A DNA stretch of 64,000 nucleotides from Mesobacillus subterraneus (GTDB lineage Bacteria; Bacillota; Bacilli; Bacillales; Cytobacillaceae), in assembly GCF_020524355.2 (NCBI RefSeq), contig NZ_CP129019.1:3100001-3164000 (forward strand), read 5' to 3'. Below the pieces are notes generated by a model. That model made no database searches and had not been told where the DNA came from. It was given only the letters and a program-made list of their open reading frames with translations. Shown piece after piece: positions 50,530 through 59,251 of the stretch. A program made the position numbers and the translations under genes. Each line of letters starts with the position of its first letter. Positions within the stretch are counted from its first letter, which is position 1.

Positions 50530-51207
50530 TTAAATTTCCCATGGCAATTTTAAATACCTCGTAATCACTTTCACTGGGGACTCCGTCACAATTCCAAGAC
50601 TTTCGGCTGATAAATGCTGCGGTACCATCGTGTATAACAAAGGAATCCCCAGAGTATCTGATAGCTCCCTGCTTAAAATTAATCCCTTTTCAACATCCTG
50701 AAGTGTCGTCTCCGATCCCACATTCGAGTTATTGATGATTCCTGTAATCTTCAGCCGGGAGGCACTTTCAATTTTCTGTAATGTCTCAACCGCCCCCTCC
50801 AGAGTACTGAGATATGGCCGGTTTGCATTCAAAATAAAAAGCACCTCTGGCATCATTTCTTTCCAGTCATTATAAAATTGCCCCAGTGCCGTAGCTCCAT
50901 CCTTATCTCCTCCTGCATCGACGATCAGCTTATATGCCGGGTCATAGATCACCCTGCTCATATCGCCCGGAACAATCGGTAAATCAGCGGCTGCAAGCCT
51001 TTCAGCAGGTGCAATAAGTTCAATACAATTTTGCTCAAAAATACTCCTGGCGTCTCTCGCACGATAATATGGATTAACGATATCGAGGTCTGCAACTGCT
51101 GTCCTAGTATTTCTTTTTCCTGCCTCCAGTGCTAGATTAATTGCTATCTCTGTTTTTCCGCTGCCAAAATGGCCGGTAATGATGGTAATGTCCGCACCTT
51201 TTTTCAC
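50530..51207 (-). CDS. P-loop ATPase at the head of the oxidoreductase operon
   Basis: 225 aa. Walker A TGHFGSGKTEIAINLAL, then ADLDIVNPYYRARD and LIVDAGGDKDGATALGQFY (Walker B-like), the SIMIBI/ParA-type order. The GTG start is preceded by GGGGGGTGGG. Nucleotide-hinge ATPases of this kind assist metal or iron-sulfur cluster insertion in other systems (for example CooC, NifH-like proteins), so a maturation role for the iron-sulfur subunits is a reasonable inference. It is first in the operon, downstream of a perfect cre site. Confidence 0.78.
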   Translation of the reverse strand: MKKGADITIITGHFGSGKTEIAINLALEAGKRNTRTAVADLDIVNPYYRARDARSIFEQNCIELIAPAERLAAADLPIVPGDMSRVIYDPAYKLIVDAGGDKDGATALGQFYNDWKEMMPEVLFILNANRPYLSTLEGAVETLQKIESASRLKITGIINNSNVGSETTLQDVEKGLILSRELSDTLGIPLLYTMVPQHLSAESLGIVTESPVKVITRYLKLPWEI

Positions 51208-51227
51208 CGATTCCCACCCCCCTATGT

Positions 51228-51263
51228 TGAAAGCGTTTTCATTTTATTGTCAACTTCATTATA
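51228..51263 (-). promoter_or_regulatory. Operon promoter -10 and CcpA (cre) site
   Basis: TGAAAGCGTTTTCA at 51228-51241 fits the cre consensus TGWAANCGNTNWCA at every position. A minus-strand TATAAT lies at 51258-51263, so the cre sits just downstream of the start site, a roadblock position. Glucose repression of the operon is expected. Confidence 0.72.
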
Positions 51264-51329
51264 TAAATTTCTTCCAGGCTTCTCTTTGATAAAAGTCACG
51301 TTTTTAGTAAAAAAGTGTTTGAAATCAAT

Positions 51330-51360
51330 TGAAAAAAGAAGTTCCAAGAAAGAACTCCTT
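51330..51360 (-). terminator. Weak terminator of the 106-aa gene
   Basis: AGTTC-N7-GAACT stem followed by CTTCTTTTTTC on the minus transcript. Confidence 0.45.
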
Positions 51361-51369
51361 TTTCAAGTC

Positions 51370-51690
51370 TTATATCGCAAAGCTCAGGATGACCTTTTGC
51401 GGCATGTCCTGCTCTTCATAAACATCTTTTCTCAATCTCTCGCAAGAAGGCATTTCATACGAGAAATCTTGCACTGCTTCGGGGATCATTCCTTCTGCTT
51501 TTAGTGTCTCAAAAACTCTTTGCATTGCATCATCTGTATCCAGGCAATCTTCAGAACCTTCATATTTAAAACAATCAACGCATGTTTCTACGATATTCGC
51601 ATCAACCTGTTCCTGAATGAATACTAATTTTGCGCCAGCCATTTTCTCAACTTCACGATTTTCCAATTCAATAATCGTTGTTACGTTCAT
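51370..51690 (-). CDS. Hypothetical cysteine-containing small protein
   Basis: 106 aa from the ATG after GGAGGT; an upstream in-frame ATG at 51738 has no RBS. Acidic, soluble, with cysteines at CVDC, EDCLD and PSCERL. I do not recognise a family. The CxxC plus spaced Cys could bind a metal. It lies next to the oxidoreductase operon, but on its own transcript. Confidence 0.65.
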   Translation of the reverse strand: MNVTTIIELENREVEKMAGAKLVFIQEQVDANIVETCVDCFKYEGSEDCLDTDDAMQRVFETLKAEGMIPEAVQDFSYEMPSCERLRKDVYEEQDMPQKVILSFAI

Positions 51691-51865
51691 TATTGGCACC
51701 TCCATTTGGATTACACTATCATTATAGTAAGTTATCATCCTAACATGGGTGTTTTGCCATTTAGTTCATTTATTATTCACATATTCCGGTCAAAAAGTTG
51801 TCAAAAACTCATTAATAAAGGGATTTCCGATACCCATACAGGGATTTAACCTTTGCAACAGTTCC

Positions 51866-52156
51866 TTACTCCAGTACATCAATTTCAACTAAATCCCAGG
51901 GTGTGATAATCCCGATCGGCCCCTCAGAAGTTTTTCCATTCTCAGTGATTAATACGGCTTTCAGCTTTCTGTTTTCAAGATGGTACTTTTCAAAAATATC
52001 CTCTACGGAAAATATATCAGAGTTCTTAGGAGCAAATTCTACAAATCTCTTTCCATGATGATATTCCAGGTCGCTGATTTTTACATCGTCTATCGTCCTG
52101 CCGCCCTCACATACTTCATTCCGTGAAATTGTATGCTTAATCCGCGATTCAGCGCA
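51866..52156 (-). pseudogene. C-terminal remnant of a CBS-domain protein
   Basis: A 96-codon minus-strand open frame lacking any plausible start or RBS, closed upstream by TAA. It reads SRNEVCEGGRTIDDVKISDL near its start and ends KAVLITENGKTSEGPIGIIT, then PWDLVEIDVLE and stop; the end is a good CBS beta-alpha pattern. The 5' half of the gene, normally another CBS motif, is gone. The flank upstream already belongs to the purine riboswitch region. Confidence 0.65.
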
Positions 52157-52280
52157 TTATTTCGCGAAAGAAAGACCCTGTTTATGCCGTGACTTGGAAA
52201 ACCGCGACCAGAAATACCAGCTAAACTCCAGCTCTCCAATAATCAGAAAAAATCAAATAGGTGAACTTTAAGAATTGCAA

Positions 52281-52309
52281 TTGACCTTGATGTAAATTGC
52301 TGATACGAT
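52281..52309 (+). promoter_or_regulatory. Promoter of the purine riboswitch leader
   Basis: TTGACC (52281-52286), 17-bp spacer, TACGAT (52304-52309); predicted start about 25 bp before the aptamer. Confidence 0.65.
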
Positions 52310-52339
52310 CACTAGTATTATTTAATTCAATAATCTTTT

Positions 52340-52408
52340 CCTTGTATATGTTCGAGAATATGGCTCGGACGTTTCTACCATGCTACCGTAAAAAGCGTGA
52401 CTACAAGG
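52340..52408 (+). promoter_or_regulatory. Purine riboswitch aptamer, guanine class
   Basis: P1 pairs CCTTGTA (52340-52346) with TACAAGG (52402-52408). Conserved core: GAATATGG, CGTTTCTACC and ACCGTAAAAAGCGTGACTAC. The discriminator base before TAC is C (GACTAC), which in xpt-type aptamers gives guanine/hypoxanthine specificity instead of adenine. Confidence 0.93.
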
Positions 52409-52456
52409 GACTTTGATATTTGCTATTCTTTTTGGCATCTACTTGTCCTTTGTGGT

Positions 52457-52490
52457 ACTCCGGCAGCATAAAACTGCCGGAGTTTTTTTT
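52457..52490 (+). terminator. Riboswitch-controlled terminator
   Basis: Perfect ACTCCGGCAG / CTGCCGGAGT stem followed by T7-8, about 50 bp after the aptamer and 130 bp before the permease start. Ligand should favour termination. Confidence 0.9.
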
Positions 52491-52622
52491 ATTTTCCAGG
52501 CTCTGTTAAACAAGGCTGTGGACTTTCGTTCCAGGCGCTTCACTACAATCAGCAGGAGAAAAAAACAATACGAGGGTTTAACAAAACCATTTTCTTAAAT
52601 AAACAACCAGGAGGACACACAC

Positions 52623-53915
52623 ATGAAAAACTTTTTCCAGTTTGCAGAAAGAAACACAAATTATAAGCAGGAAACCCTCGCAGGAGTCACGACGTTTTTG
52701 TCGATGGCTTACATTCTTGTCGTCAATCCATTAATCCTAAGCCAGGCTGGCATGGATAAAGGAGCTGTTTTTACAGCTACAGCTTTATCAGCCATCATCG
52801 GATCCCTCCTCATCGGTCTGCTTGCTAACTTCCCAATTGGGATCGCTCCAAGTATGGGCTTGAATTCATTTTTCACTTTCACCGTCTGCATCGGCATGGG
52901 AGTCAAATGGGAGGTCGCACTTACTGGTGTGTTCATCGCGGGTGTTCTGTTCGTCATCCTCAGCCTTTTGAAGATTCGCGAAAAAATCATCAATGTCATC
53001 CCTCAGGATCTTAAGCATGCAATCGCGGCTGGGATTGGTTTCTTCGTCGCTTTTATCGGTTTGAAAAATGCTGGAATCATCATTGGCAGTGAAGCAACCT
53101 TTGTCTCAATCGGAAATTTGACATCAGGCCCTGTCCTGCTTGCTCTATTCGGCTTCATCGTCAGTGTTATCATGATGGTCCGCGGAATCAGCGGCGGCAT
53201 CTTTTATGGAATGGTGATTGCAACAATCGTTGGAATTTTGACAGGCTTGATTGAAAAACCTGCAGCAATCGTCGGTTCTGTTCCTGACATCTCACCAACG
53301 TTTGGTGTCGTCTTCAATCACCTGGGAGATATCTTCTCTCCAGATGTCCTTGCCGTCATTTTCACATTCCTGTTTGTTGCTTTCTTTGATACTGCCGGGG
53401 CGCTTATTGCCGTAGCCAGCCAGGCTGGTCTGATGAAGGACAATAAAATACCGAACGCGGGGCGTGCCCTGCTTGCGGATGCAGGATCGGCTGTTGCTGG
53501 AGCTGTTCTTGGCACATCCACAACAGCTTCATTCGTTGAGTCATCAGCAGGCATAGCAGTCGGCGGGCGGACCGGCTTTACTTCAGTGATCATTGCAGCG
53601 TGCTTCGGTGTGGCAATGCTCTTCTCTCCGATCCTATCGGTTATCACGCCGGAAGTTACCGCACCGGCACTCATTATTGTTGGTGCATTGATGGCAACTG
53701 AAATCAGCAAAATCAATTGGAACAATCTTGCTGTGATTATACCTTCATTCGTTACAATCATCATGATGCCGCTCACCTTCAGTGTTGCAACAGGAATTGC
53801 TCTTGGCTTTATTCTTTATCCTTTGATGATGCTCGGAATGGGCAAGTTTAGAGAAGTCCATCCCATTATGTATGTACTTGGATTCTTGTTTGTTGGATAT
53901 TTTATGTATGTTTAG
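52623..53915 (+). CDS. pbuG: PbuG-like guanine/hypoxanthine permease, copy 2, riboswitch-controlled
   Basis: 430 aa, NCS2 family AzgA/PbuG branch, about 13 helices. Signature blocks: GVTTFLSMAYILVVNPLILS, APSMGLNSFFTFTVC, FFDTAGALIAVASQAGLMKD, and TTASFVESSAGIAVGGRTGF. ATG follows CAGGAGGA. The guanine riboswitch in the leader indicates a purine-base importer that is shut off when guanine is plentiful; this control matches B. subtilis pbuG. The paralogue at 29116 lacks it. Confidence 0.9.
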   Translation: MKNFFQFAERNTNYKQETLAGVTTFLSMAYILVVNPLILSQAGMDKGAVFTATALSAIIGSLLIGLLANFPIGIAPSMGLNSFFTFTVCIGMGVKWEVALTGVFIAGVLFVILSLLKIREKIINVIPQDLKHAIAAGIGFFVAFIGLKNAGIIIGSEATFVSIGNLTSGPVLLALFGFIVSVIMMVRGISGGIFYGMVIATIVGILTGLIEKPAAIVGSVPDISPTFGVVFNHLGDIFSPDVLAVIFTFLFVAFFDTAGALIAVASQAGLMKDNKIPNAGRALLADAGSAVAGAVLGTSTTASFVESSAGIAVGGRTGFTSVIIAACFGVAMLFSPILSVITPEVTAPALIIVGALMATEISKINWNNLAVIIPSFVTIIMMPLTFSVATGIALGFILYPLMMLGMGKFREVHPIMYVLGFLFVGYFMYV

Positions 53916-53924
53916 TAAACTTCA

Positions 53925-53955
53925 AGTTCGCAGCTTTAGCTGCGGACTTTTTTTG
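53925..53955 (+). terminator. Terminator of purine permease copy 2
   Basis: AGTxCGCAGC-ttta-GCTGCxGACT stem followed by T7. Confidence 0.85.
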
Positions 53956-54259
53956 TTCACCGAAATCTTCCACGCAATCTTCACGAATGTGTTTTAAGTG
54001 TGAAATGTGCAAAAGATTCAAACAATTCATAGGTGAATCCCCTTACTTCTTCCTACATTCTCAAAAATAGTAACTGAATTTCCACAGCAATAGACTTACC
54101 CCTGATGGTAAAAATAACTTAAGCGCTTATTTTTTTTGCAACCATCTAAACCTATAGGAGTATATGTATTAAGAAAACAGGAGGTGTATATTCCGATCGT
54201 TTGATTCAATTCCAAATCAATATCATGGCGGTATATCCGCCAGCAGAGAGGTGAGAGCT
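53956..54259 (+). promoter_or_regulatory. Regulatory region of the sulfur-reductase operon
   Basis: About 300 bp without a gene. Inverted repeats close to the first start are TTGATT-N8-AATCAA (54201-54220) and TGGCGG-N5-CCGCCA (54226-54242). A TGTGAAATGTGCAAA sequence near 54000 looks like half an Fnr/Crp-type site. A strong GGAGG near 54180 has no ORF behind it. An anaerobic or sulfur regulator is likely but not identifiable. Confidence 0.35.
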
Positions 54260-55303
54260 TTGAAGCTGTTTGGAAAAAAAATATTATTCTTATTAGCCGG
54301 CACAATGCTGATTTTCAATGGAGGCTGCGGTACTGAGCAAGGTTTCCAACCTAAAGTAAATGGACAAAGTAAGGAGCTTGATAGTTTTTCAATCGTTCAG
54401 CAAGCTGCTGATGCTTACCTAAAAAAAACTGCAGAGTCTATTACTGCAGAGGAAATTTTCGAAAAGATGATTTTGAATTACGACCCTTCTTACTTCATTG
54501 TCGATGTCCGTGATACAGCAGCATTTGCAGCTGGTCATATTGAAGGGTCTGTCAATATTCCATATAGTATGACAGCCGAGCCGACTCAAATTGCGAATTT
54601 GCCAAAGGACAAGAAGATTCTGGTAATCTGCTACAGCGGCCATACAGCAAGTCAGACAGCAGCTCTTTGGAATATGCTCGGATATGACGCTGTTCCAATG
54701 ATAAACGGGATGGGCGGCTGGACTAGTGATTCCAATTTGGGAACACCCCTTCCACAAAAAACTTTCGATTATGAAGTGGAAGCAAATGAAACAAAAGCCG
54801 GGAACTATGATTTACCTGCTCCTGCAACTAAGAAATATTCCGATGAAACCGCAGCTATTTTAGGAAGTGCTGATGACTATCTGAAAACCGGTCTTCCACC
54901 AATCATGAAACCCGCGGCTATCCAGGAATCGATTAATAATGAGTCGAACGGCCTCTTATTAGTCGATCTAAGGTCATTAAATGAATATGCGGCAGGACAT
55001 ATTCCAGGGGCAATCAATATCTCATATGAATCGCTGGCAAAGCTTGAACAGTTAAAGAAATTGTCTCCTGAGAAAAAAATTGTCCTCATTGACCATGACG
55101 GGACCATGTCCAGTAAAGCAGCAAGGATTCTCAATATGCTGGGATACGAAGCTTATGCTATGAAAGATGGCATGAGAGTATGGACATCCGATGCAGAAAT
55201 CAATGGAATTCTTCCAATTTCCAACGAAAAGGTTAAGGATTATCCTTTGAAAAAACTAAATACAAAGCTCGAGACGGAAACTGGAGCCGCCAGCTGCGGT
55301 TAA
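54260..55303 (+). CDS. Lipoprotein with two rhodanese domains (second lacks Cys)
   Basis: 347 aa from TTG, 8 bp after GAGG; a GTG 9 bp upstream is possible. Signal peptide with lipobox FNGGC, so anchored outside the membrane. Rhodanese domain 1 (about 60-160) has DVRDTAAFAAGHIEGSVNIP and active-site loop ICYSGHTASQ with its Cys. Domain 2 (about 220-325) keeps DLRSLNEYAAGHIPGAINIS, but its loop is IDHDGTMSS, with Asp where Cys should be. The tail ends AASCG. It probably binds or carries sulfane sulfur to the reductase encoded next. Confidence 0.87.
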   Translation: MKLFGKKILFLLAGTMLIFNGGCGTEQGFQPKVNGQSKELDSFSIVQQAADAYLKKTAESITAEEIFEKMILNYDPSYFIVDVRDTAAFAAGHIEGSVNIPYSMTAEPTQIANLPKDKKILVICYSGHTASQTAALWNMLGYDAVPMINGMGGWTSDSNLGTPLPQKTFDYEVEANETKAGNYDLPAPATKKYSDETAAILGSADDYLKTGLPPIMKPAAIQESINNESNGLLLVDLRSLNEYAAGHIPGAINISYESLAKLEQLKKLSPEKKIVLIDHDGTMSSKAARILNMLGYEAYAMKDGMRVWTSDAEINGILPISNEKVKDYPLKKLNTKLETETGAASCG

Positions 55304-55332
55304 CAGCTTGTGAGAGAAAGGAGTATGAAGAG

Positions 55333-57543
55333 ATGACAAACTTATCACGCCGTACGTTTTTGAAAGCTTCAGCAACAGTTGTCGCAGCAGGCTCGGTTCC
55401 AGCTTATTTCGGCTTTAGTGAGTTCAAGAAAGCTGCCACCGAGGAAAGCGTGAAGAAGGTACCAACCTTTTGCCACGGATGCACAAGCTATTGCGGAATC
55501 ATTGCCCATGTGAAGAACGAGCGGGTCTGGAAGGTCGAAGGACATCCCATCCATTTGAAATCCAGCGGCAGAATTTGCGCAAGGAGCCACGGAATGGCAG
55601 CATACCTGTACTCAAAAGACAGAGTGACTGGCCCAATGAAACGGGTTGGAGAAGGGAAATTCGAACCAATCAGCTGGAATCAGGCATTCAAGGAAATCGG
55701 CGAGAAGCTTGACAGCATCGTTAAGCAGTACACCGGTAATTCTGTATTGTGGCTGGAGCACGGCACCCATCGGAAGTCATATGTGGATCGCTTGTTTGAC
55801 ACAATTGGCTCGCCGAACTTCACGACACAATATTCAACATGCTTCAATGCTAAAACAAATGCATGGCTGCAAATGACTGGCACCTCCCTTAACGGTGATC
55901 ATAAGAATGCTAAGTACATGATATTTGAAGGAAGGAACTTCGCAGGTGGCATCATACCGAATGGCATGAACCACATCACGCATGCAAAGGAAAATGGCGC
56001 CAAGTTGATCGTCATCGATCCGCGCTTTTCTGAGATTGCGAAAATCGCAGATGAATGGATTCCAATCAAACCAGGTACAGATCTTGCCTTCAGGCTGGCG
56101 ATGGCGAATGTTTTAATATCAGAAAACCTCTACAATAAGACCTTTGTCCAACAATTCGTCGATGGCTTCAGTGAATTCAAGCGCATGAATATGGGATACT
56201 CACCAGAATGGGCGGAGCCAATCACCGGAGTAAACGCTGATAAAATCCGGGAAATTGCCAGGGACTTCGCAAAATATGCACCACAGGCCTTCATCGAGCC
56301 AGGCTGGCACGGGCTGCATTCCCATTATGTGAACAGCACCCAAACGTCCCAGATGGGGATTATCCTGAATGCACTTGTTGGGAACTTTTACGAGAAAGGC
56401 GGCTTGATGCCATCTGCAAGCCTGCAGATGGGACATCTCGACTTGCCTGCAATCGAAAATATGCCTGAAAAAGGCGCTCGTATCGATGGAGCTGGTGTGA
56501 CTGGAAAGTACCGCACTGTCGAACCATCAAGGGGAATCGCCCATATCACGCCGCTGCTTGTTCAACAAGGCCTGGCTAAAGCGGTATTCATCTGTAACTA
56601 TAATCCGCTCAGGACCGCGCCGGATCCCGAGGAGCAAAAAAAGATCAAGGACGCAGAGCTTGTGGTTTCAATCAACATCGACTGGAACGAAACAAGTTAC
56701 TATGCCGCTGATTATATCCTTCCTGAGCATTATTATCTGGAAAGATTAGAGCATCCTCAAGCTGTATCAGGACATATTTCGCATGATAACCCACAGCTTG
56801 CCCTTCGCCAACCCGTCATCAAACCGATGTATGACACAAAAAACACGCTTGATATGCTGAAGGGGATTGCCGACGCAATGGGGCATAAGGATTTGTATCC
56901 TTTTACAATTGAACAAGAAGTAGAAGCAGCGATTGCACCGCTCGGCATCACATTCGAACAGCTGAAAAAAGCAGGAACACTGGAGTTCCCGGCTACTGTT
57001 AAGCCTGGTTTCCCGATAAAAAAAGGCAAACCGGCTCTGCCTACGCTCACCGGAAAGATTCAATTCTCTGCCGATCTGTTCAAGATTGATGGAAAACTCG
57101 GAATTCCTGTCTGGGTACCGCCACTCGTTGAACCTGATCCTAAAAATGACCATGAATTCCGCCTGATCCATGGGAAGCAGCCTTGGCATTCTCACGCAAT
57201 GACAACCAATATTGAACAGCTGATGAAGCTTTCCGAAAAGTATCAGGGTACCTTTATGTGGCTGAATGCTTCACGAGCCAGGAAGCTTGGCATCAAAACT
57301 GGAGACACCGTAACGGTTAGGTCGAACATCGCCAAAAAGAAGGTTCAAGTTAAAGTAACCGAGCTCCTGCACCCAGAAGCCGCCTGGCTCCCTTCCACTT
57401 ATGGCGGATTCTCGCCTAAAAACAGGACAGCAAACGGAATCGGCGTGAACTTTAATGATTTTATCCCAATCATGGTAGACCCTCTTTCTGGCTCGACAAT
57501 GGCCCAAGAGGTTGTCGTGACCGTGGCAAAGGAGGGCAACTAG
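55333..57543 (+). CDS. TAT-exported molybdopterin oxidoreductase, polysulfide/thiosulfate reductase type
   Basis: 736 aa. Twin-arginine signal SRRTFLKAS near the N-terminus. [4Fe-4S] ligands C47, C50, C54 and C82 (CxxCx3Cx27C). The residue at the molybdenum ligand position is C170 (QYSTCFNAKTN), as in PsrA/PhsA and ArrA and unlike the Ser of DMSO reductases. Bis-MGD binding segments run through to the C-terminal molydopterin-binding domain (WLPSTYGGFSPKNRTANGIG). The adjacent rhodanese lipoproteins favour polysulfide, thiosulfate or sulfur as substrate over arsenate or tetrathionate. First enzyme subunit of a PsrABC-like complex. Confidence 0.9.
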   Translation: MTNLSRRTFLKASATVVAAGSVPAYFGFSEFKKAATEESVKKVPTFCHGCTSYCGIIAHVKNERVWKVEGHPIHLKSSGRICARSHGMAAYLYSKDRVTGPMKRVGEGKFEPISWNQAFKEIGEKLDSIVKQYTGNSVLWLEHGTHRKSYVDRLFDTIGSPNFTTQYSTCFNAKTNAWLQMTGTSLNGDHKNAKYMIFEGRNFAGGIIPNGMNHITHAKENGAKLIVIDPRFSEIAKIADEWIPIKPGTDLAFRLAMANVLISENLYNKTFVQQFVDGFSEFKRMNMGYSPEWAEPITGVNADKIREIARDFAKYAPQAFIEPGWHGLHSHYVNSTQTSQMGIILNALVGNFYEKGGLMPSASLQMGHLDLPAIENMPEKGARIDGAGVTGKYRTVEPSRGIAHITPLLVQQGLAKAVFICNYNPLRTAPDPEEQKKIKDAELVVSINIDWNETSYYAADYILPEHYYLERLEHPQAVSGHISHDNPQLALRQPVIKPMYDTKNTLDMLKGIADAMGHKDLYPFTIEQEVEAAIAPLGITFEQLKKAGTLEFPATVKPGFPIKKGKPALPTLTGKIQFSADLFKIDGKLGIPVWVPPLVEPDPKNDHEFRLIHGKQPWHSHAMTTNIEQLMKLSEKYQGTFMWLNASRARKLGIKTGDTVTVRSNIAKKKVQVKVTELLHPEAAWLPSTYGGFSPKNRTANGIGVNFNDFIPIMVDPLSGSTMAQEVVVTVAKEGN

Positions 57544-57544
57544 G

Positions 57545-58084
57545 ATGGCAAAATACGGCCTTTTGGTATTCCCGGAACGCTGTACAGGCTGCACCGCCTG
57601 CAACATCGCCTGTGCGTCGCATAATCAGCTCGGATTGGACGTTTCCTATAACCGACTTGAATTTTTGGAGAAAGGAACTTACCCTTATGTGAAAATGGAA
57701 ATTTTACCAGTACAGTGCCAGCATTGCGACAACGCTCCGTGCGTTTCCGTCTGCCCTACCCAGGCAACTTACAAGCGTGAAGATGGAATCGTCGAAATTG
57801 ACGCTGATAAATGCATTGGCTGCAAATATTGCATGGCTGCCTGCCCTTATGAAGCAAGACAGCTGAATGAAAAGCGCGTTCCGGAAAAATGCAGATGGTG
57901 CCCTGAGATGCTTGAAAAAGGTGAGCAGCCTGCCTGCTCTGCGACATGCATGAATGAGGTCCGCCTGTTCGGAGACCTGGAAGATCCAAATAGCCAGCTG
58001 AACAAAGAGCTGGCAAAGCACGAAGTCTATCAATTGCTTGAAGCTAAAGGCACGAAGCCAAGCATCTTCTATGTGAAAAAATAA
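57545..58084 (+). CDS. Four-cluster ferredoxin-type electron-transfer subunit (PsrB-like)
   Basis: 179 aa, no signal peptide. Four cysteine groups: ERCTGCTACNIAC (C13, C16, C19, C23), CQHCDNAPCVSVCP, CIGCKYCMAACP and CRWCPEM..CSATC. This is the DmsB/PsrB/NrfC layout; it links the membrane quinol subunit to the molybdenum subunit and is co-exported with it. Start one base after the previous stop. Confidence 0.93.
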   Translation: MAKYGLLVFPERCTGCTACNIACASHNQLGLDVSYNRLEFLEKGTYPYVKMEILPVQCQHCDNAPCVSVCPTQATYKREDGIVEIDADKCIGCKYCMAACPYEARQLNEKRVPEKCRWCPEMLEKGEQPACSATCMNEVRLFGDLEDPNSQLNKELAKHEVYQLLEAKGTKPSIFYVKK

Positions 58085-58099
58085 CTGGAGGTGAATCTC

Positions 58100-59248
58100 G
58101 TGAAAATCAATAAATGGACGATCCTGTCTGCAGCCTTCATTCTCTTCGGTCTGGCGGGAGCAGCCAATATTTTTATCCACGGTGAACATGCCATGGGTAC
58201 AACAAATAAGATCCCATGGGGAATCCTGATTGCCGGCTACGAATATTTTGTCGGGATAAGCACCGGATTGCTGCTGGTCGCAGCATTAGGCTATGTATTC
58301 CATGGGAAGGCGATCATCCCAATCGGCAAATCACTGCTTATGTTTGCGATTTTTTCCCTTATCAGTGGGTTTGCAATTCTTTTGGTGGAGTTGGGCAATC
58401 CGCTTAACTTCATTCATTATTTCCTGACTCCTAACTTCACTTCGCCAATCTGGTGGATGGCACCGTTATATGGAATTTACCTGTTGCTGCTGGTGACTTT
58501 GACGGTGTTTGTCGTTCGTGGCAATCAGGCCTTAATCAGGCCTTTTGCAATCATGACCGCTGTATCTGCCATAGTCGCCCTGATTTGCATCGGGTTCCTG
58601 TTCGGTTTCATCATCGCCCGTCCTTACTGGAATGGACCGATTTCACCTCTTTACTTCATTCTCACATCTGTGTTTTCTGGCATCGCGATGGCTTCAGTTA
58701 TCGCTTTTCTGCAGGAAAGACAGAAAACTCGTGCGAACTTTGAAAGTGTTAAGTTCCTCAGAATGCTGAGCTTATCCATGATGGGGGTAATGGGAGTGAT
58801 TTATATCGGCAAAACCTTTGTCGGGCTATACGGCCAGGTGCCGGGAAAATATGAATCACTGCTCGCTTTGCTGACAGGACCTTTGAGCTTTAACTATTGG
58901 GTACTCGAAATATCGCTGGCTATCGTCATTCCTTTTGTACTGATTGTGTCTGCACGCAAACTCACAGCTATAAAGCTCGGGCTTGCAGGCCTGCTATCCC
59001 TGACAGGAATTTTCTTCATGCGTTTCAATATGGTAATCGCCGGACAGATTACTCCATTGAAAGTTGTCAAAAATCCTGCTGAAGAAACCGTCTTCAACCT
59101 TTTCAGTGTGACCTGGTCTGAATGGGCTCTGATCATAGGAGGTATTGGGATTATGGCAATGCTGCATCTCCAGCGTGAGCTACTGGAACGAATCATAAAA
59201 CACAAACCAGCAGCAGAGCTGAAAAGACATGGGGATGTAACCCTATAA
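58100..59248 (+). CDS. NrfD/PsrC-family quinol-oxidising membrane subunit
   Basis: 382 aa from GTG, 8 bp after GGAGG; a GTG 9 bp upstream overlaps the RBS. About ten membrane helices of the NrfD/PsrC type with ELGNPLNFIHYFLTPNFTSP in an early loop and the conserved SVFSGIAMA helix. It passes electrons from menaquinol to the ferredoxin subunit. The loss of the haem ligands is as expected for NrfD (no cytochrome b). Confidence 0.88.
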   Translation: MKINKWTILSAAFILFGLAGAANIFIHGEHAMGTTNKIPWGILIAGYEYFVGISTGLLLVAALGYVFHGKAIIPIGKSLLMFAIFSLISGFAILLVELGNPLNFIHYFLTPNFTSPIWWMAPLYGIYLLLLVTLTVFVVRGNQALIRPFAIMTAVSAIVALICIGFLFGFIIARPYWNGPISPLYFILTSVFSGIAMASVIAFLQERQKTRANFESVKFLRMLSLSMMGVMGVIYIGKTFVGLYGQVPGKYESLLALLTGPLSFNYWVLEISLAIVIPFVLIVSARKLTAIKLGLAGLLSLTGIFFMRFNMVIAGQITPLKVVKNPAEETVFNLFSVTWSEWALIIGGIGIMAMLHLQRELLERIIKHKPAAELKRHGDVTL

Positions 59249-59251
59249 TAA

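Noticed and set aside
54175..54202. Six-codon leader peptide after the strong GGAGG near 54180
   Set aside because: It would need a GTG inside the RBS and ends after six codons. No attenuator follows, so it is probably coincidence.
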